From the NCBI RefSeq assembly GCF_001605895.1, contig NZ_LUAW01000025.1:41-64040 (forward strand): 64,000 nt of DNA, read 5' to 3'. The position numbers and the translations under genes were made by a program. Below the pieces are notes generated by a model. That model was given only the letters and a program-made list of their open reading frames with translations. It was not told the origin of the DNA and searched no databases. The DNA is from Acinetobacter pragensis. GTDB taxonomy: Bacteria; Pseudomonadota; Gammaproteobacteria; Pseudomonadales; Moraxellaceae. The stretch's first letter is position 1; each line of letters opens with the position of its first letter. This document shows, in pieces, positions 18,653 through 26,670 of this stretch.

Positions 18653-18724
18653 ATGACCAAGCGTTACCTCTCTTTATTATTTTCCCTAAAGCCTGTCTGG
18701 GCCATTCCCTCGCCCTTGGCATAA
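18653..18724 (+). CDS. Short leader-type peptide under the C4-like RNA
   Basis: A 23-codon frame (MTKRYLSLLF...PSPLA) with a strong ribosome site AAGGAG 7-8 nt upstream. The C4-like RNA can pair with that site, so this is the probable regulated frame, analogous in position to the frame downstream of c4 in phage P1. It may be a translated leader and not a functional protein. Confidence 0.35.
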   Translation: MTKRYLSLLFSLKPVWAIPSPLA

Positions 18725-18862
18725 TTCATAGATTACATATCCGCTTAAATTGACCTAAAGACTTCCGCCTTCTTTGGAGGGCCTGCGTTCGTCTGTTCAT
18801 TCAATCACGCGTATAAATCCATCTATTTAAAAATAGCCAAAACAATAAATTCGGGGGAATTA

Positions 18863-19120
18863 ATGAAAACCTCTTTATCAATTGCTTTCATCACGCTGAC
18901 TGTACTCCTGTTCACAGGCTGCGCCAGCAAAACTGAACGGCAATTTGTCAGCGGGTGCAAGGCCGGTGGCGGTGACACTGCTGCATGCACATGCATCTAC
19001 AGCAAGCTTGAGAAAAAATTCGGAGCGGATGCACTGGAACACAGCCTCCATACCATTCAGCAAACCGAAGAATTTCACAGGGAAATGATCAGCAGCACCT
19101 ATCAGTGTCTGAAGGAATAA
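18863..19120 (+). CDS. Small lipoprotein
   Basis: An 85-aa protein with a type II signal peptide: hydrophobic FITLTVLLFT followed by the lipobox TGC (C20). The mature part has four more cysteines (SGCKAG, ACTC, YQC), so disulfides or a compact fold are likely. GGGGGA precedes the ATG. It is the first of a small exported/membrane gene set reaching to 20584, the gene after it following 3 nt downstream. Island lipoproteins are sometimes exclusion or lysis accessories, but no function can be assigned. Confidence 0.65.
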   Translation: MKTSLSIAFITLTVLLFTGCASKTERQFVSGCKAGGGDTAACTCIYSKLEKKFGADALEHSLHTIQQTEEFHREMISSTYQCLKE

Positions 19121-19123
19121 GCC

Positions 19124-19255
19124 ATGAGGGTTATTGCCGGCATTATCTGCATCATCGCAGTGATCTGTTTTTTAGGTCTGCCCTTCATTGGAATGATGAT
19201 CCTGTTCGGGCTTTTCTTCTTGCTCGCTCAATACGCTTTTGGGGGAAATAAATGA
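19124..19255 (+). CDS. 43-aa small membrane protein
   Basis: A short frame of 43 residues, MRVIAGIICIIAVICFLG.. to ..AQYAFGGNK, almost entirely hydrophobic with one long or two short membrane helices. It starts 3 nt after the lipoprotein stop and its stop overlaps the next start (ATGA at 19252-19255), which supports real translation by coupling. Confidence 0.5.
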   Translation: MRVIAGIICIIAVICFLGLPFIGMMILFGLFFLLAQYAFGGNK

Positions 19256-19476
19256 ATACATCAATTACAGCTTGGCTGATCCGAGGCTACCTCATCATTG
19301 GCCTGCTTTTCACGCTGTATCAGTCCTTTTGGGGGCAATACAGCTATAAATCATTTGCCTATCATCTCGGACAAGGCGTGATCTGGCCTGCTGTCATGTT
19401 CCCTTCAGTGGGCAAGTTCATCGGCGGCCTATTGCTGCTGGTGATTATTGGCAGTCTCGCCTTACGTTCCAAATAA
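19252..19476 (+). CDS. Small inner-membrane protein
   Basis: A 74-aa protein with two predicted membrane helices (AWLIRGYLIIGLLFTLY and KFIGGLLLLVIIGSLAL) joined by a short loop containing aromatic residues. It is coupled to the 43-aa frame by an ATGA overlap and preceded by GGGGG. Unknown function. Together with the lipoprotein and the 43-aa frame it forms a three-gene membrane module. Confidence 0.55.
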   Translation: MNTSITAWLIRGYLIIGLLFTLYQSFWGQYSYKSFAYHLGQGVIWPAVMFPSVGKFIGGLLLLVIIGSLALRSK

Positions 19477-19504
19477 TGAAATGACTTTAAAATAAGGAAA
19501 CATC

Positions 19505-20035
19505 ATGAATAAACATATCATCGCTATATTACTGGCAACTTTTACAACTTCTGTTTTTGCTGCTGATCACATGATCATTAATGGAAAAACCGTCACCATG
19601 AATGACAGCCGCTCGACGCTCATTCAGAAATTTGGCAAGCCTGAATCAGGAACGGCTCAGTTCAGCAATTGGACCGTGGGCAACTTGAGCATCTACGCCA
19701 ATTACAGTCCAAAGGGCTTAACTCAGTTCAGCGTCAATCAGTTCAATACTGCGCCGAGCAAGCACGTGATCAATATTGAGGGAAAAACCATTACGCTGGG
19801 CAAGGACACCATCAGGGCAGCAGCGGGCAAATTCAAGCATGCCTGCTTTAACTTTGATGAAGGCCGTCAAGGTTCAGCCTACACCATGGCGCCGAAGACC
19901 GCGGTGAAAAACAAACTCAACATTGTTCTTGAAACCACTGGCGATGCATATGATGTCAAGACGATTTCAAGCATGCCGATCAATGGCTTTTCATTCACCC
20001 AAGACGCGGCAGCATCCAATCAAGGCTGCAAATGA
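19505..20035 (+). CDS. Secreted hypothetical protein with internal duplication
   Basis: A 176-aa protein with a Sec signal peptide (MNKHIIAILLATFTTSVFA, cleavage before ADHM) and a good AAGGAAA ribosome site. The mature protein repeats a motif: MIINGKTVTMND..STLIQKFGKP near residue 23 and VINIEGKTITLGKDTIRAAAGKF near residue 90, so it is probably two copies of a small domain. C-terminal cysteines may pair. Periplasmic. No family recognised. Confidence 0.6.
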   Translation: MNKHIIAILLATFTTSVFAADHMIINGKTVTMNDSRSTLIQKFGKPESGTAQFSNWTVGNLSIYANYSPKGLTQFSVNQFNTAPSKHVINIEGKTITLGKDTIRAAAGKFKHACFNFDEGRQGSAYTMAPKTAVKNKLNIVLETTGDAYDVKTISSMPINGFSFTQDAAASNQGCK

Positions 20036-20077
20036 CGCATTAAAAAAATAAAGCGGGGGTCCTGCTCATTGCAGCAG

Positions 20078-20112
20078 GCATGGCGCGCTTAAATTATTTA
20101 AGCGCGCCATGC
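20078..20112. repeat. Perfect 17-bp palindrome
   Basis: GCATGGCGCGCTTAAAT at 20078-20094 and its exact inverse complement at 20096-20112, with one central base. A smaller hairpin (CCTGCT / AGCAGG) abuts it on the left. No T-run follows, so it is not a standard terminator. It lies between two secreted-protein genes. Confidence 0.8.
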
Positions 20113-20167
20113 TGAATCCCGATGAACGCCCCCTCTCATCATCAGCATCTATATCGAGATCCATGCC

Positions 20168-20584
20168 ATGCATCCTTCAGTCCTGCTGACTGCCTTATTG
20201 GCGCTTTCCTGCTGCGCGTTGAATATTCAAGCCAAGCCCATCACGCAGCAAATGCATTCCTGCAATAGCAGCAGCAATAGCATCCGCACCATTTCAACCG
20301 ATTGCAAAAAACCCGCCGCCGGCTTTAGCTTAGGCTACAGCCTCGAAAATTATGGTGATCACGGTGCATTGCTGAGAATCGAAAATTCAACAGCACGCAA
20401 TATTGAGATTGATCGAATAGAATTACTCGACGCTTGGAATCAGCCCTGTGAGCTTGACAGCTGGGGGCCAGAAGGTGAGACGGTTTCTGCTCAAAGCTAC
20501 TTTAATGTCATGAGCAGTGAATGCCGGCCGGAACGCATTTTTAAATATGTGTTTATCCAAGGAAATAAACGGTATGTGTTCTAA
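20168..20584 (+). CDS. Secreted cysteine-containing hypothetical protein
   Basis: A 138-aa protein with a signal peptide (LLTALLALSCCALNIQA, cleavage near KPI). The mature part has cysteines in SCNSSS, TDCKKP, QPCELD and SECRPE that may form two disulfides in the periplasm, and a beta-rich look (ALLRIENSTARNIEIDRIEL). It is the last gene of the rightward exported set. No family recognised. Confidence 0.55.
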   Translation: MHPSVLLTALLALSCCALNIQAKPITQQMHSCNSSSNSIRTISTDCKKPAAGFSLGYSLENYGDHGALLRIENSTARNIEIDRIELLDAWNQPCELDSWGPEGETVSAQSYFNVMSSECRPERIFKYVFIQGNKRYVF

Positions 20585-20615
20585 TGCGGGCATGCATTAA
20601 GCCATCCTTCAAATA

Positions 20616-20652
20616 CAGTAAAAAACCGGTCAGCGTGGACCGGTTTTTTTAT
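20616..20652. terminator. Terminator between convergent genes
   Basis: AAAAAACCGGTC..GACCGGTTTTTT around 20621-20651, an A/T-flanked perfect inverted repeat that can serve both the secreted-protein gene and the zinc-ribbon gene. Confidence 0.75.
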
Positions 20653-20682
20653 TCCGCTTCACCGCGCATTCAGCCCTGACGG

Positions 20683-20985
20683 CTAAAGTTTAAAATACTG
20701 CCGGCACTGTTCACAGTAAAACTCTATCGCGATCCCTGAATCGAAATGGCCCCGCTGTGTTTCGGCCCAATACAGATAAACACTTTTGAGCAGCACCTCA
20801 GCCAACCCCATGATCCACGGTGATAAGGGCAAGCCTTTCGACAGCTGCTTTATGACCATTCCACCGAATCCCACATGAGAACTCAATAAGGATGCTCTGT
20901 GCGGGCTAGATTCAGACGGTTTAGAATGTGAAACAAAGACACGATGAACGTGAGCAGACTGACAGTAGGGACAATTGATTTGCAT
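20683..20985 (-). CDS. Zinc-ribbon protein, function unknown
   Basis: I take the ATG at 20985 (100 aa) because GGAG lies 11 nt upstream and the protein then starts directly with the zinc knuckle MQINCPYC; a start at 21057 would add 24 residues without a ribosome site. C-P-Y-C at the N-terminus and CEQC near the C-terminus could bind one zinc. Between them is a hydrophobic stretch (GLAEVLLKSVYLYW). Small proteins of this kind are common next to phage-satellite replication genes. Function unknown. Confidence 0.55.
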   Translation of the reverse strand: MQINCPYCQSAHVHRVFVSHSKPSESSPHRASLLSSHVGFGGMVIKQLSKGLPLSPWIMGLAEVLLKSVYLYWAETQRGHFDSGIAIEFYCEQCRQYFKL

Positions 20986-21087
20986 TAAATACAGCTCCAA
21001 TGAAAAATAAAAGGGCCTGTATGACGAGACCCTGATCACGTAAATCATGATCTTCATGCGGATGATGTATGCCTGTATTATTTTCTA

Positions 21088-21957
21088 TTAGCCGAAAGTC
21101 CGCATACGTTTTTTAGTTTTCACTCTCAGATGCTGCGCTTCCTTCTCAGGACGTACCAGATAAGCCACTGTATCCAGCATATTCTTCACCTCATCTGGAT
21201 TGTTACGGCGAATCATCCCAATGCCTAGACGGTTTCGATCTGAGAACTGTTTGAGATAGGCAGAAGCATGGCAGTTAAAATGGCAGCCCTGACCATCTGT
21301 AATATCACTCCAAAGCTTTCCGGCCTGATTCGCCAGCCAATAAGCATTGCGGCGCTCACTGCCTTTATAAACCAAGAGTAAATGACAGTGATAGCCCTTC
21401 TCTTGTCCCTGTTCTAATGCCCATGCATACTCAACTAAACCTTTAAAAACTGTATCCTGATCACGTAGCCGAGTACGAAGTAAATCCATATCATTACTAA
21501 ACTCAAATATACCAATCTGTTCTTGAGATTTAAGCGAGTAAGCTAAATCAACACGCACCACTAAAATTCGTGAATACTTATTGCTGATTCGTTGCATACG
21601 ATTAACAAGCGTCTTGGTATTCTCTGACTCATTATAACGATGATCACGTAGTTGGCTTTTATACCTACGATAGTGCCACTTAAAATCACTCTGAATATCA
21701 TCAAAAGAAATTTTATTTAATCGCTCATATAAGCATTGAGGATCATCCAAGTACTCGCCTACATCTAATAACAGCTCAACCATAGCTTCTATGGCTGCTA
21801 TATAATAATGATCTGAATTATAAATTCGATCTAACTGAACAAGTAACCCTGTTAACTGATTATAAAAATTACGAGGCTTACGTTTCCCAGCACAAACAGC
21901 TTCAAAAAAATTTTCAATATCAATTAAAGTTTTTGATTCATTTACTGTATTACACAT
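21088..21957 (-). CDS. YagK/YfjJ-domain (inovirus Gp2-like) replication protein
   Basis: A 289-aa protein whose C-terminal half matches the YagK/YfjJ or inovirus Gp2 type: ILVVRVDLAY near 130, EYAWALEQGQEKGYHCHLLLVY with the HxH motif, NAYWLANQAGKLWSDI and a KRMRTFG ending. The arrangement resembles HUH-type replication initiators, so it may start replication of an excised island. The N-terminal half is AT-rich and less conserved. No second catalytic tyrosine motif was positively identified. Confidence 0.7.
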   Translation of the reverse strand: MCNTVNESKTLIDIENFFEAVCAGKRKPRNFYNQLTGLLVQLDRIYNSDHYYIAAIEAMVELLLDVGEYLDDPQCLYERLNKISFDDIQSDFKWHYRRYKSQLRDHRYNESENTKTLVNRMQRISNKYSRILVVRVDLAYSLKSQEQIGIFEFSNDMDLLRTRLRDQDTVFKGLVEYAWALEQGQEKGYHCHLLLVYKGSERRNAYWLANQAGKLWSDITDGQGCHFNCHASAYLKQFSDRNRLGIGMIRRNNPDEVKNMLDTVAYLVRPEKEAQHLRVKTKKRMRTFG

Positions 21958-22341
21958 GATTATTCCTTTTGATAGTTTAAATCATAAAAGGAAATCTTCT
22001 GTAATTAAGTACTTTTAGAAAAAAGATTAAAATTATAAATCTAAATAATATTAATAACCTACAATAAAAATTTAAAAATAATTCTAAGAACTATTTATGA
22101 CCGTTAGCATCCATGGCAATGAATCTTAAATTCAAGATAAAAAGTCAAGCCTTTTTTATCCAATAGTTTAAGACCCTCTCAATAAATATTTTTACTTATA
22201 AAATATAAAACAGATACTTACAATAAAAATTATTACTAATTTATTACACTTAACCCTCCCCAACAACCTAAAAAGCATACTAATTTATGATATATTTACT
22301 ACTGAACTTCTACCTTTTTATTGAATAAAGTTGAACAATCC
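21958..22341. other. AT-rich intergenic region, no gene seen
   Basis: About 380 bp of very AT-rich DNA between the divergent replication protein and the orphan gene. I see no tRNA, terminator or convincing short frame. It could hold the island's replication origin and the two promoters, but no iteron set is clear. Confidence 0.4.
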
Positions 22342-23334
22342 ATGCATTCTAAAAGTGAATTAAAAGAATTAGAACAATCTGTCAAGAAGCTAGATCTAAA
22401 TTTATTTGTGTGGGTAATAGCCAGAACCGCAATAGAGTTTGATAATGAAATTGATGGTCTTACAAAAAATAGAATTTTCAATTTTGTACTTAAAATAATT
22501 GAAGATTGTGAAACATTAATTGATATTAAGCGTAGAGCATTATTATTGATTTTTAACTTAGAAATAAGTAAAAAAGAAAAAATAGAATTCTTAAATAAAC
22601 TTTGCTATGAAATCCCACATTCTGATCTTATTAGACAACTTAAAATTATTAATAACAATAAAAGACTAGCAAGCTTTATTTATTACAATCTAAATCCAGA
22701 TATAAATATTGAACATAATTTAAATAAATCTACAGATTTAGAATCACTTATTAGCCATAATTTTATAAATATTGATCTTAATGAATTAATCGTAGATAAC
22801 TCTTCAACCTATGTCAATCATAGAAAATTTACTGAGAAAAATACCAATCAGTATGTCAAAGAAAATAAAAACTTAAAACCTATAAAAAATAAGTCATTTA
22901 ATAAAGAAATCTTTAATAAAGGTGAATTAGTCTACTTCCATGGTAACAATACTTCATTATTAGTAAATCTTGAACTTATAGATAAATTTTTAAGAGGAAA
23001 AGATTATACTTATGCTTTTAACGCCTTTATGCTTACTTTTAATGAGATACAAAAGAAATCTAGAACAGCTATTGATAAAAATATGGAAAATAATAGTTTT
23101 TCTATTTGGTTATATACCTATATTGAAAAAAATATAATTAACTGTGAAATAAACAATAATATAAATTACGTCCCTTCTAACGATGAAGAGCGCATTAACC
23201 TTATGCTTCATCAACTTGATATCTGGTTCTTATTAGATGAATCTAGACACAAGGAAACTTTAAGAAGAATTCAGCTTGCATGGAATAAGAAAAAATTTGA
23301 TCATCGCAAACGCGAAGAAAAATGTAAGAAATAA
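22342..23334 (+). CDS. AT-rich orphan protein at the island's right end
   Basis: A 330-aa protein from the ATG at 22342; an in-frame TTG at 22321 is possible and neither has a strong ribosome site. It is rich in Lys, Asn and Ile and mostly helical, with a Lys/Asn-rich low-complexity linker around 170-200 and a basic C-terminus (RKREEKCKK). No signal, membrane segment or known motif. Being the last gene before attR, in the most AT-rich part, it is probably cargo. Function unknown. Confidence 0.6.
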   Translation: MHSKSELKELEQSVKKLDLNLFVWVIARTAIEFDNEIDGLTKNRIFNFVLKIIEDCETLIDIKRRALLLIFNLEISKKEKIEFLNKLCYEIPHSDLIRQLKIINNNKRLASFIYYNLNPDINIEHNLNKSTDLESLISHNFINIDLNELIVDNSSTYVNHRKFTEKNTNQYVKENKNLKPIKNKSFNKEIFNKGELVYFHGNNTSLLVNLELIDKFLRGKDYTYAFNAFMLTFNEIQKKSRTAIDKNMENNSFSIWLYTYIEKNIINCEINNNINYVPSNDEERINLMLHQLDIWFLLDESRHKETLRRIQLAWNKKKFDHRKREEKCKK

Positions 23335-23371
23335 ATTTTTTACTACTTCAGCTATCTATCGTCAACAAATT

Positions 23372-23392
23372 GGGGGTAAAATTGGTGGTAAA
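23372..23392 (+). repeat. Right-end GGGGGTAAA-type repeats
   Basis: GGGGGTAAA (23372-23380) and GGTGGTAAA (23384-23392) have 12-bp spacing, mirroring the GGGGGTATAA repeats near the integrase. They lie about 60 bp inside attR and are candidate integrase arm sites. Confidence 0.45.
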
Positions 23393-23450
23393 ATAAAAAT
23401 TTAATTTCTAAATATTTTTTAATTTCATAATCTTAAATTAAAAATATGAT

Positions 23451-23472
23451 TCCCTCTCTCGCCATATTCTAT
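23451..23472 (+). other. attR of the tRNA-Ser island
   Basis: TCCCTCTCTCGCCATATTC followed by TAT repeats the tRNA-Ser 3' end and flank of attL with a 3-nt deletion. It closes the 20.3-kb island. Confidence 0.8.
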
Positions 23473-23637
23473 CCTCATGATAGTTCATGAGGTCTTAAAA
23501 AGCTTAAATCCAAAGGATTTAGGCTTTTTTTGTGTCTGATGATATCTACTTTATCTATTGCAATCCCGCTATATGGTCGGGGGTATAATAAATTACCCCC
23601 CAGATTTCTACAGAAACCGCTGCAATGCTTACAGATG
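23461..23637 (+). repeat. Truncated second copy of the island left end, including integrase start
   Basis: A diverged copy of 3171-3371: same terminator hairpin, same TTGCAATCCCG, one GGGGGTATAA (23579-23588), and the integrase start ATGCTTACAGATG at 23625-23637, after which similarity stops. It contains a block deletion relative to the left copy. This is the remnant of a second island integrated in tandem. Only 13 nt of its integrase gene survive. Confidence 0.8.
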
Positions 23638-23652
23638 CTTTTCTTAGAAAAA

Positions 23653-24693
23653 GGCTTTGTTGCACAAACCTACCATTGAATTCTTTTTCATCAATATAAT
23701 TTCCGAATGAAGAAACCTGAACCCAAAATCTATCGCATAAACACTAGGTCCTCGTATAACCAAGCTTTAATCAAAAGAGGAAATATATCAATTTGGTTTG
23801 ATCCTCAGACTTAATAGTACTCACAGCCACAAGGCAAGCGTGGACGAAATCAAACTTATTCCGATACAGAGATTCAATGCTGCTTGATAATCAAATCTCT
23901 ATTTCGCCTTTCTTTAAGAATGGTCGCAGGCTTTGTCCAAAGCCTGATTCAACTTTGCGGTTTAAATTGGACAGCACCGGATTACACCACACTTTGCAGA
24001 CGACAAAAGCATATTAATATTGCGATTAGCTACCGAAAAAGCAGTGATGGACTGCATCTACTTGTACTCAACTGGCCTGAAGTTTTTAGGTAAAAGTGAG
24101 TAAAAACGTAAGAAGTGTCAGCCTGAATACCGCTGCCAATGGCGTAAACTGCATAGTGGTATAGATGCTCAAACCTTGCAAATGCAGGCTGTACAGTGAA
24201 CAACAAATAACATCAGTGATTCACAAGTACTTGGTGATTTACTCAATCAAATTCTACCTGATGAGATGAGCGAATTGACTCTGTTTATACTGACGGAGCT
24301 TATGACACTCAATGCTGCCGACAGCTTATTTCAGATCGACAAGCACATGCTGTGATTCCACCCAGAAAGAATGCAAAGCCTTGGCAAAACAAGCAAATGA
24401 GATCATAGAGAGAAATGAATTATTAAAAATGGTCAAACGCCGAGGAAGAGCGATTTGGAAAAAATGGTCTGGTTATCATCGACGAAGCTTAGTGGAAACC
24501 CAGGTGCATTGCATCAAATTATTGGCAGATAAGCTTAGTGCCAAAAATTTCGATAGCCAAGTCAATGAGATTCATGCTCGCGTATCCGTATTAAATAAAT
24601 TTACAGAATTAGGTCGACCGCATACTCAAGTTGTCACTTAAATTTGTTTGGCTTTGGAGAGGTTTAGCTTCCATATCTTTGTGCAACAAAGCC
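23653..24693 (+). mobile_element. IS5-family (IS903-group-like) insertion sequence, inactive
   Basis: 1041 bp bounded by inverted terminal repeats GGCTTTGTTGCACAAA (23653-23668) and TTTGTGCAACAAAGCC (24678-24693). No matching target duplication flanks it, so it probably took part in a deletion or recombination after insertion. The transposase inside is broken. Confidence 0.85.
23707..24641 (+). pseudogene. Degenerate IS5-family transposase
   Basis: Pieces in shifting frames read as an IS903-group transposase: KKPEPKIYR near the start, GNISIWFDPQT, then SLFRLSLRMVAGFVQSLI (23884-24093), an unopened middle with VYTDGAYDT-like sequence, and KKWSGYHRRSLVETQVHCIK to HTQVVT (24312-24641). In-frame stops and frameshifts separate them, so no active enzyme can be made. 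Confidence 0.85.
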
Positions 24694-24823
24694 TGAAAAT
24701 GGATCCAACCGCTTAACACAAGGGCTATGGATGACGCTTCCGGCTGCTGGCCCTGTACAAGATTATCCATACAAAGACATAAATAGAGTTCAAGATTCAT
24801 TACGCTGATGATTCAACCCTGAA

Positions 24824-24862
24824 CCATAAAAAAACCCAACCCCAAGCTGGGGGTTTTTATGG
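24824..24862. terminator. Bidirectional terminator-like palindrome
   Basis: CCATAAAAA...CCCCAAGCTGGGG...TTTTTATGG, an inverted repeat with A/T flanks beyond the dead IS. No intact gene leads into it, so it likely belonged to a gene lost in the rearrangement. Confidence 0.6.
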
Positions 24863-25329
24863 CATCTTCATAAACTCTAAACCTGATATTTACACTGGCT
24901 CAGGGGGCAGTGCCTGCCAGCGGGCGCTTTTCTAGTGCTGCTTTTATAATTTCAAACGCCATTCCGCTGCAGTTTTATGTCATTGGCGGGGGCAGTTTAA
25001 ACTTGATTCTTTCATATTAAATGACCGCCAGCCCAGCTTAAATCAAAGCTAAAATGCAAATAAAACAAGCTGCTGAGGCTTCTTAAAAGTATTTCTCCAG
25101 CACCCTTCCCATAGACACGTTTTATTACAAATTGAAAATTTACTGCTTAAAGACAATTCGCAAACTCTGTGCTAAAAAAGGATTAATGCAATTTTTCAGG
25201 GCGTTGCAAAAAAAAACTAAACACCGTGATAGTTAAAAACCTTTTAAACAGACCATCCACCTTGATCCATTTAATCATTGAAAGCGTCACTCAACATTCA
25301 GCATAAATAACTGCTATTCGGGAGAGCAC
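24863..25329. other. Gene-free stretch between IS scar and small ORF
   Basis: About 470 bp. Only short frames; it contains a GC-richer patch around 24895-25020 that may be decayed coding sequence. Nothing recognisable. Confidence 0.4.
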
Positions 25330-25557
25330 ATGAATAACAGCCTAAACTATGTCAAACAGATCAAGAATGCGAAACGCGGCGGCTATACGCCGACTGCAGC
25401 CAAAGACATCAATAAGCATAAAATCCAAAAAGCCCTTAAACTGATCGAACAATGGCGGGTTCTCGCCAATGAACTGAAGCCTCAGCTGCAGCTGGACACC
25501 GCATTTACCCTTGAAGAGTGCGCGCAAGACTTAGACCGGATCCTGCGCAGTAAATAA
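25330..25557 (+). CDS. Small conserved-looking basic protein
   Basis: A 75-aa, basic and helical protein. The ATG at 25330 follows GGGAGAG at a good distance. No signal or membrane segment is visible. The composition (KQIKNAKRGGYTPTAAKDINKHK) suggests nucleic-acid contact, but no known domain is evident. It lies alone between the island scar and tRNA-Thr. Confidence 0.55.
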   Translation: MNNSLNYVKQIKNAKRGGYTPTAAKDINKHKIQKALKLIEQWRVLANELKPQLQLDTAFTLEECAQDLDRILRSK

Positions 25558-25692
25558 ATACAGCCCGCACCATTCTTAATGGATATAGCTGGCGGATTGA
25601 CAGCTATATCCTCATACATTGAAAGTATGCATTCAATCGCTCATTTTTTGGCTTGCACCTTAAAAAAAAATCTGTAAAATGCTTTTCACAAT

Positions 25693-25768
<76 letters not shown>

Positions 25769-25836
25769 TTTCTTAGCCTCACTTTCCAGTGGGGCTTTGA
25801 TGTTTCTGGGCGATGCGTTTTTTTTAATCGAGATGC

Positions 25837-26667
25837 TTAGCCTTTCTGCGCTGCAATCTGCACATATCGGACGGCGCCGCCCGCATACAACGTCCGGCAC
25901 AATTTAGCCGTCATGCGTATTTTCAAGATATCTAAATGATTTGACGGCAGCGCATCTGCCAGCACTGTTTCTGCATAATGCGCAAAGCCTGCAAACACCT
26001 GCGCACTGATATCCTCAATTTGAATATTCTTAAAACTGGAACTTTCCAGCGCGGCATACAGCTCTTTTTCAGACAGCAAATCAGATAGATTCACATCCGC
26101 CGCTTTCAGCAGCGCCCGATATTTCAATTTTTGCAGCGCATTTGAATTCAAATATTCTTCCGACAGCATTAAATAATGAAAACCCAAACGGCCTTTTGAA
26201 TTCAAAACAGATTGAACAGACCGCAGAAATGAATTTAAAGGGCTATGGTAAGCCGCATCAATGCACAGCACTGCATCAAAGGTTGTCTGAGGGAAAACTG
26301 TTTTTAAATTTAAAAAAGAGGCGCAGTAAATTGCGGCTTTTGAATTTAATTCTTTTTTGATTTTTTCAATGGAGGCTGGCTGCATTTCCAGCGCATATAA
26401 ACGCTGAACCTTAAATTGCTTCAGCCAAAGCTGCAGGCTGGCGCCTTGCCCGCAGCCCAAGTCCAGCAGCCGGTCATGGGCGTTCAGCTGAATGGCTTGC
26501 GCCAAATGCTCAGCAAGCGCTTGGCAAGCCTGCGGATATGAATCTGCATCCGCCTGCCAATAGCCTAAATTGCTCCAAGCCAATACGGCATCATCCCCCA
26601 GCAGTTTCGCATTAACCGCATACTTATGCTGAGGAAACTGGCTTCGGAGCGCCTGAAGCCATTTCAT
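25837..26667 (-). CDS. Class I SAM-dependent methyltransferase
   Basis: A 276-aa protein with motif I LLDLGCGQGASLQLW, then LYALEMQPASIEKIK and LCIDAAYHSPLNSFL. These place it among class I (UbiE/CFA-like) methyltransferases. It starts 3 bp after the FAD oxidoreductase gene stop on the same strand, so the two form an operon and may modify the same lipid or quinone-like substrate. Substrate unknown. Confidence 0.85.
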   Translation of the reverse strand: MKWLQALRSQFPQHKYAVNAKLLGDDAVLAWSNLGYWQADADSYPQACQALAEHLAQAIQLNAHDRLLDLGCGQGASLQLWLKQFKVQRLYALEMQPASIEKIKKELNSKAAIYCASFLNLKTVFPQTTFDAVLCIDAAYHSPLNSFLRSVQSVLNSKGRLGFHYLMLSEEYLNSNALQKLKYRALLKAADVNLSDLLSEKELYAALESSSFKNIQIEDISAQVFAGFAHYAETVLADALPSNHLDILKIRMTAKLCRTLYAGGAVRYVQIAAQKG

Positions 26668-26670
26668 TCC

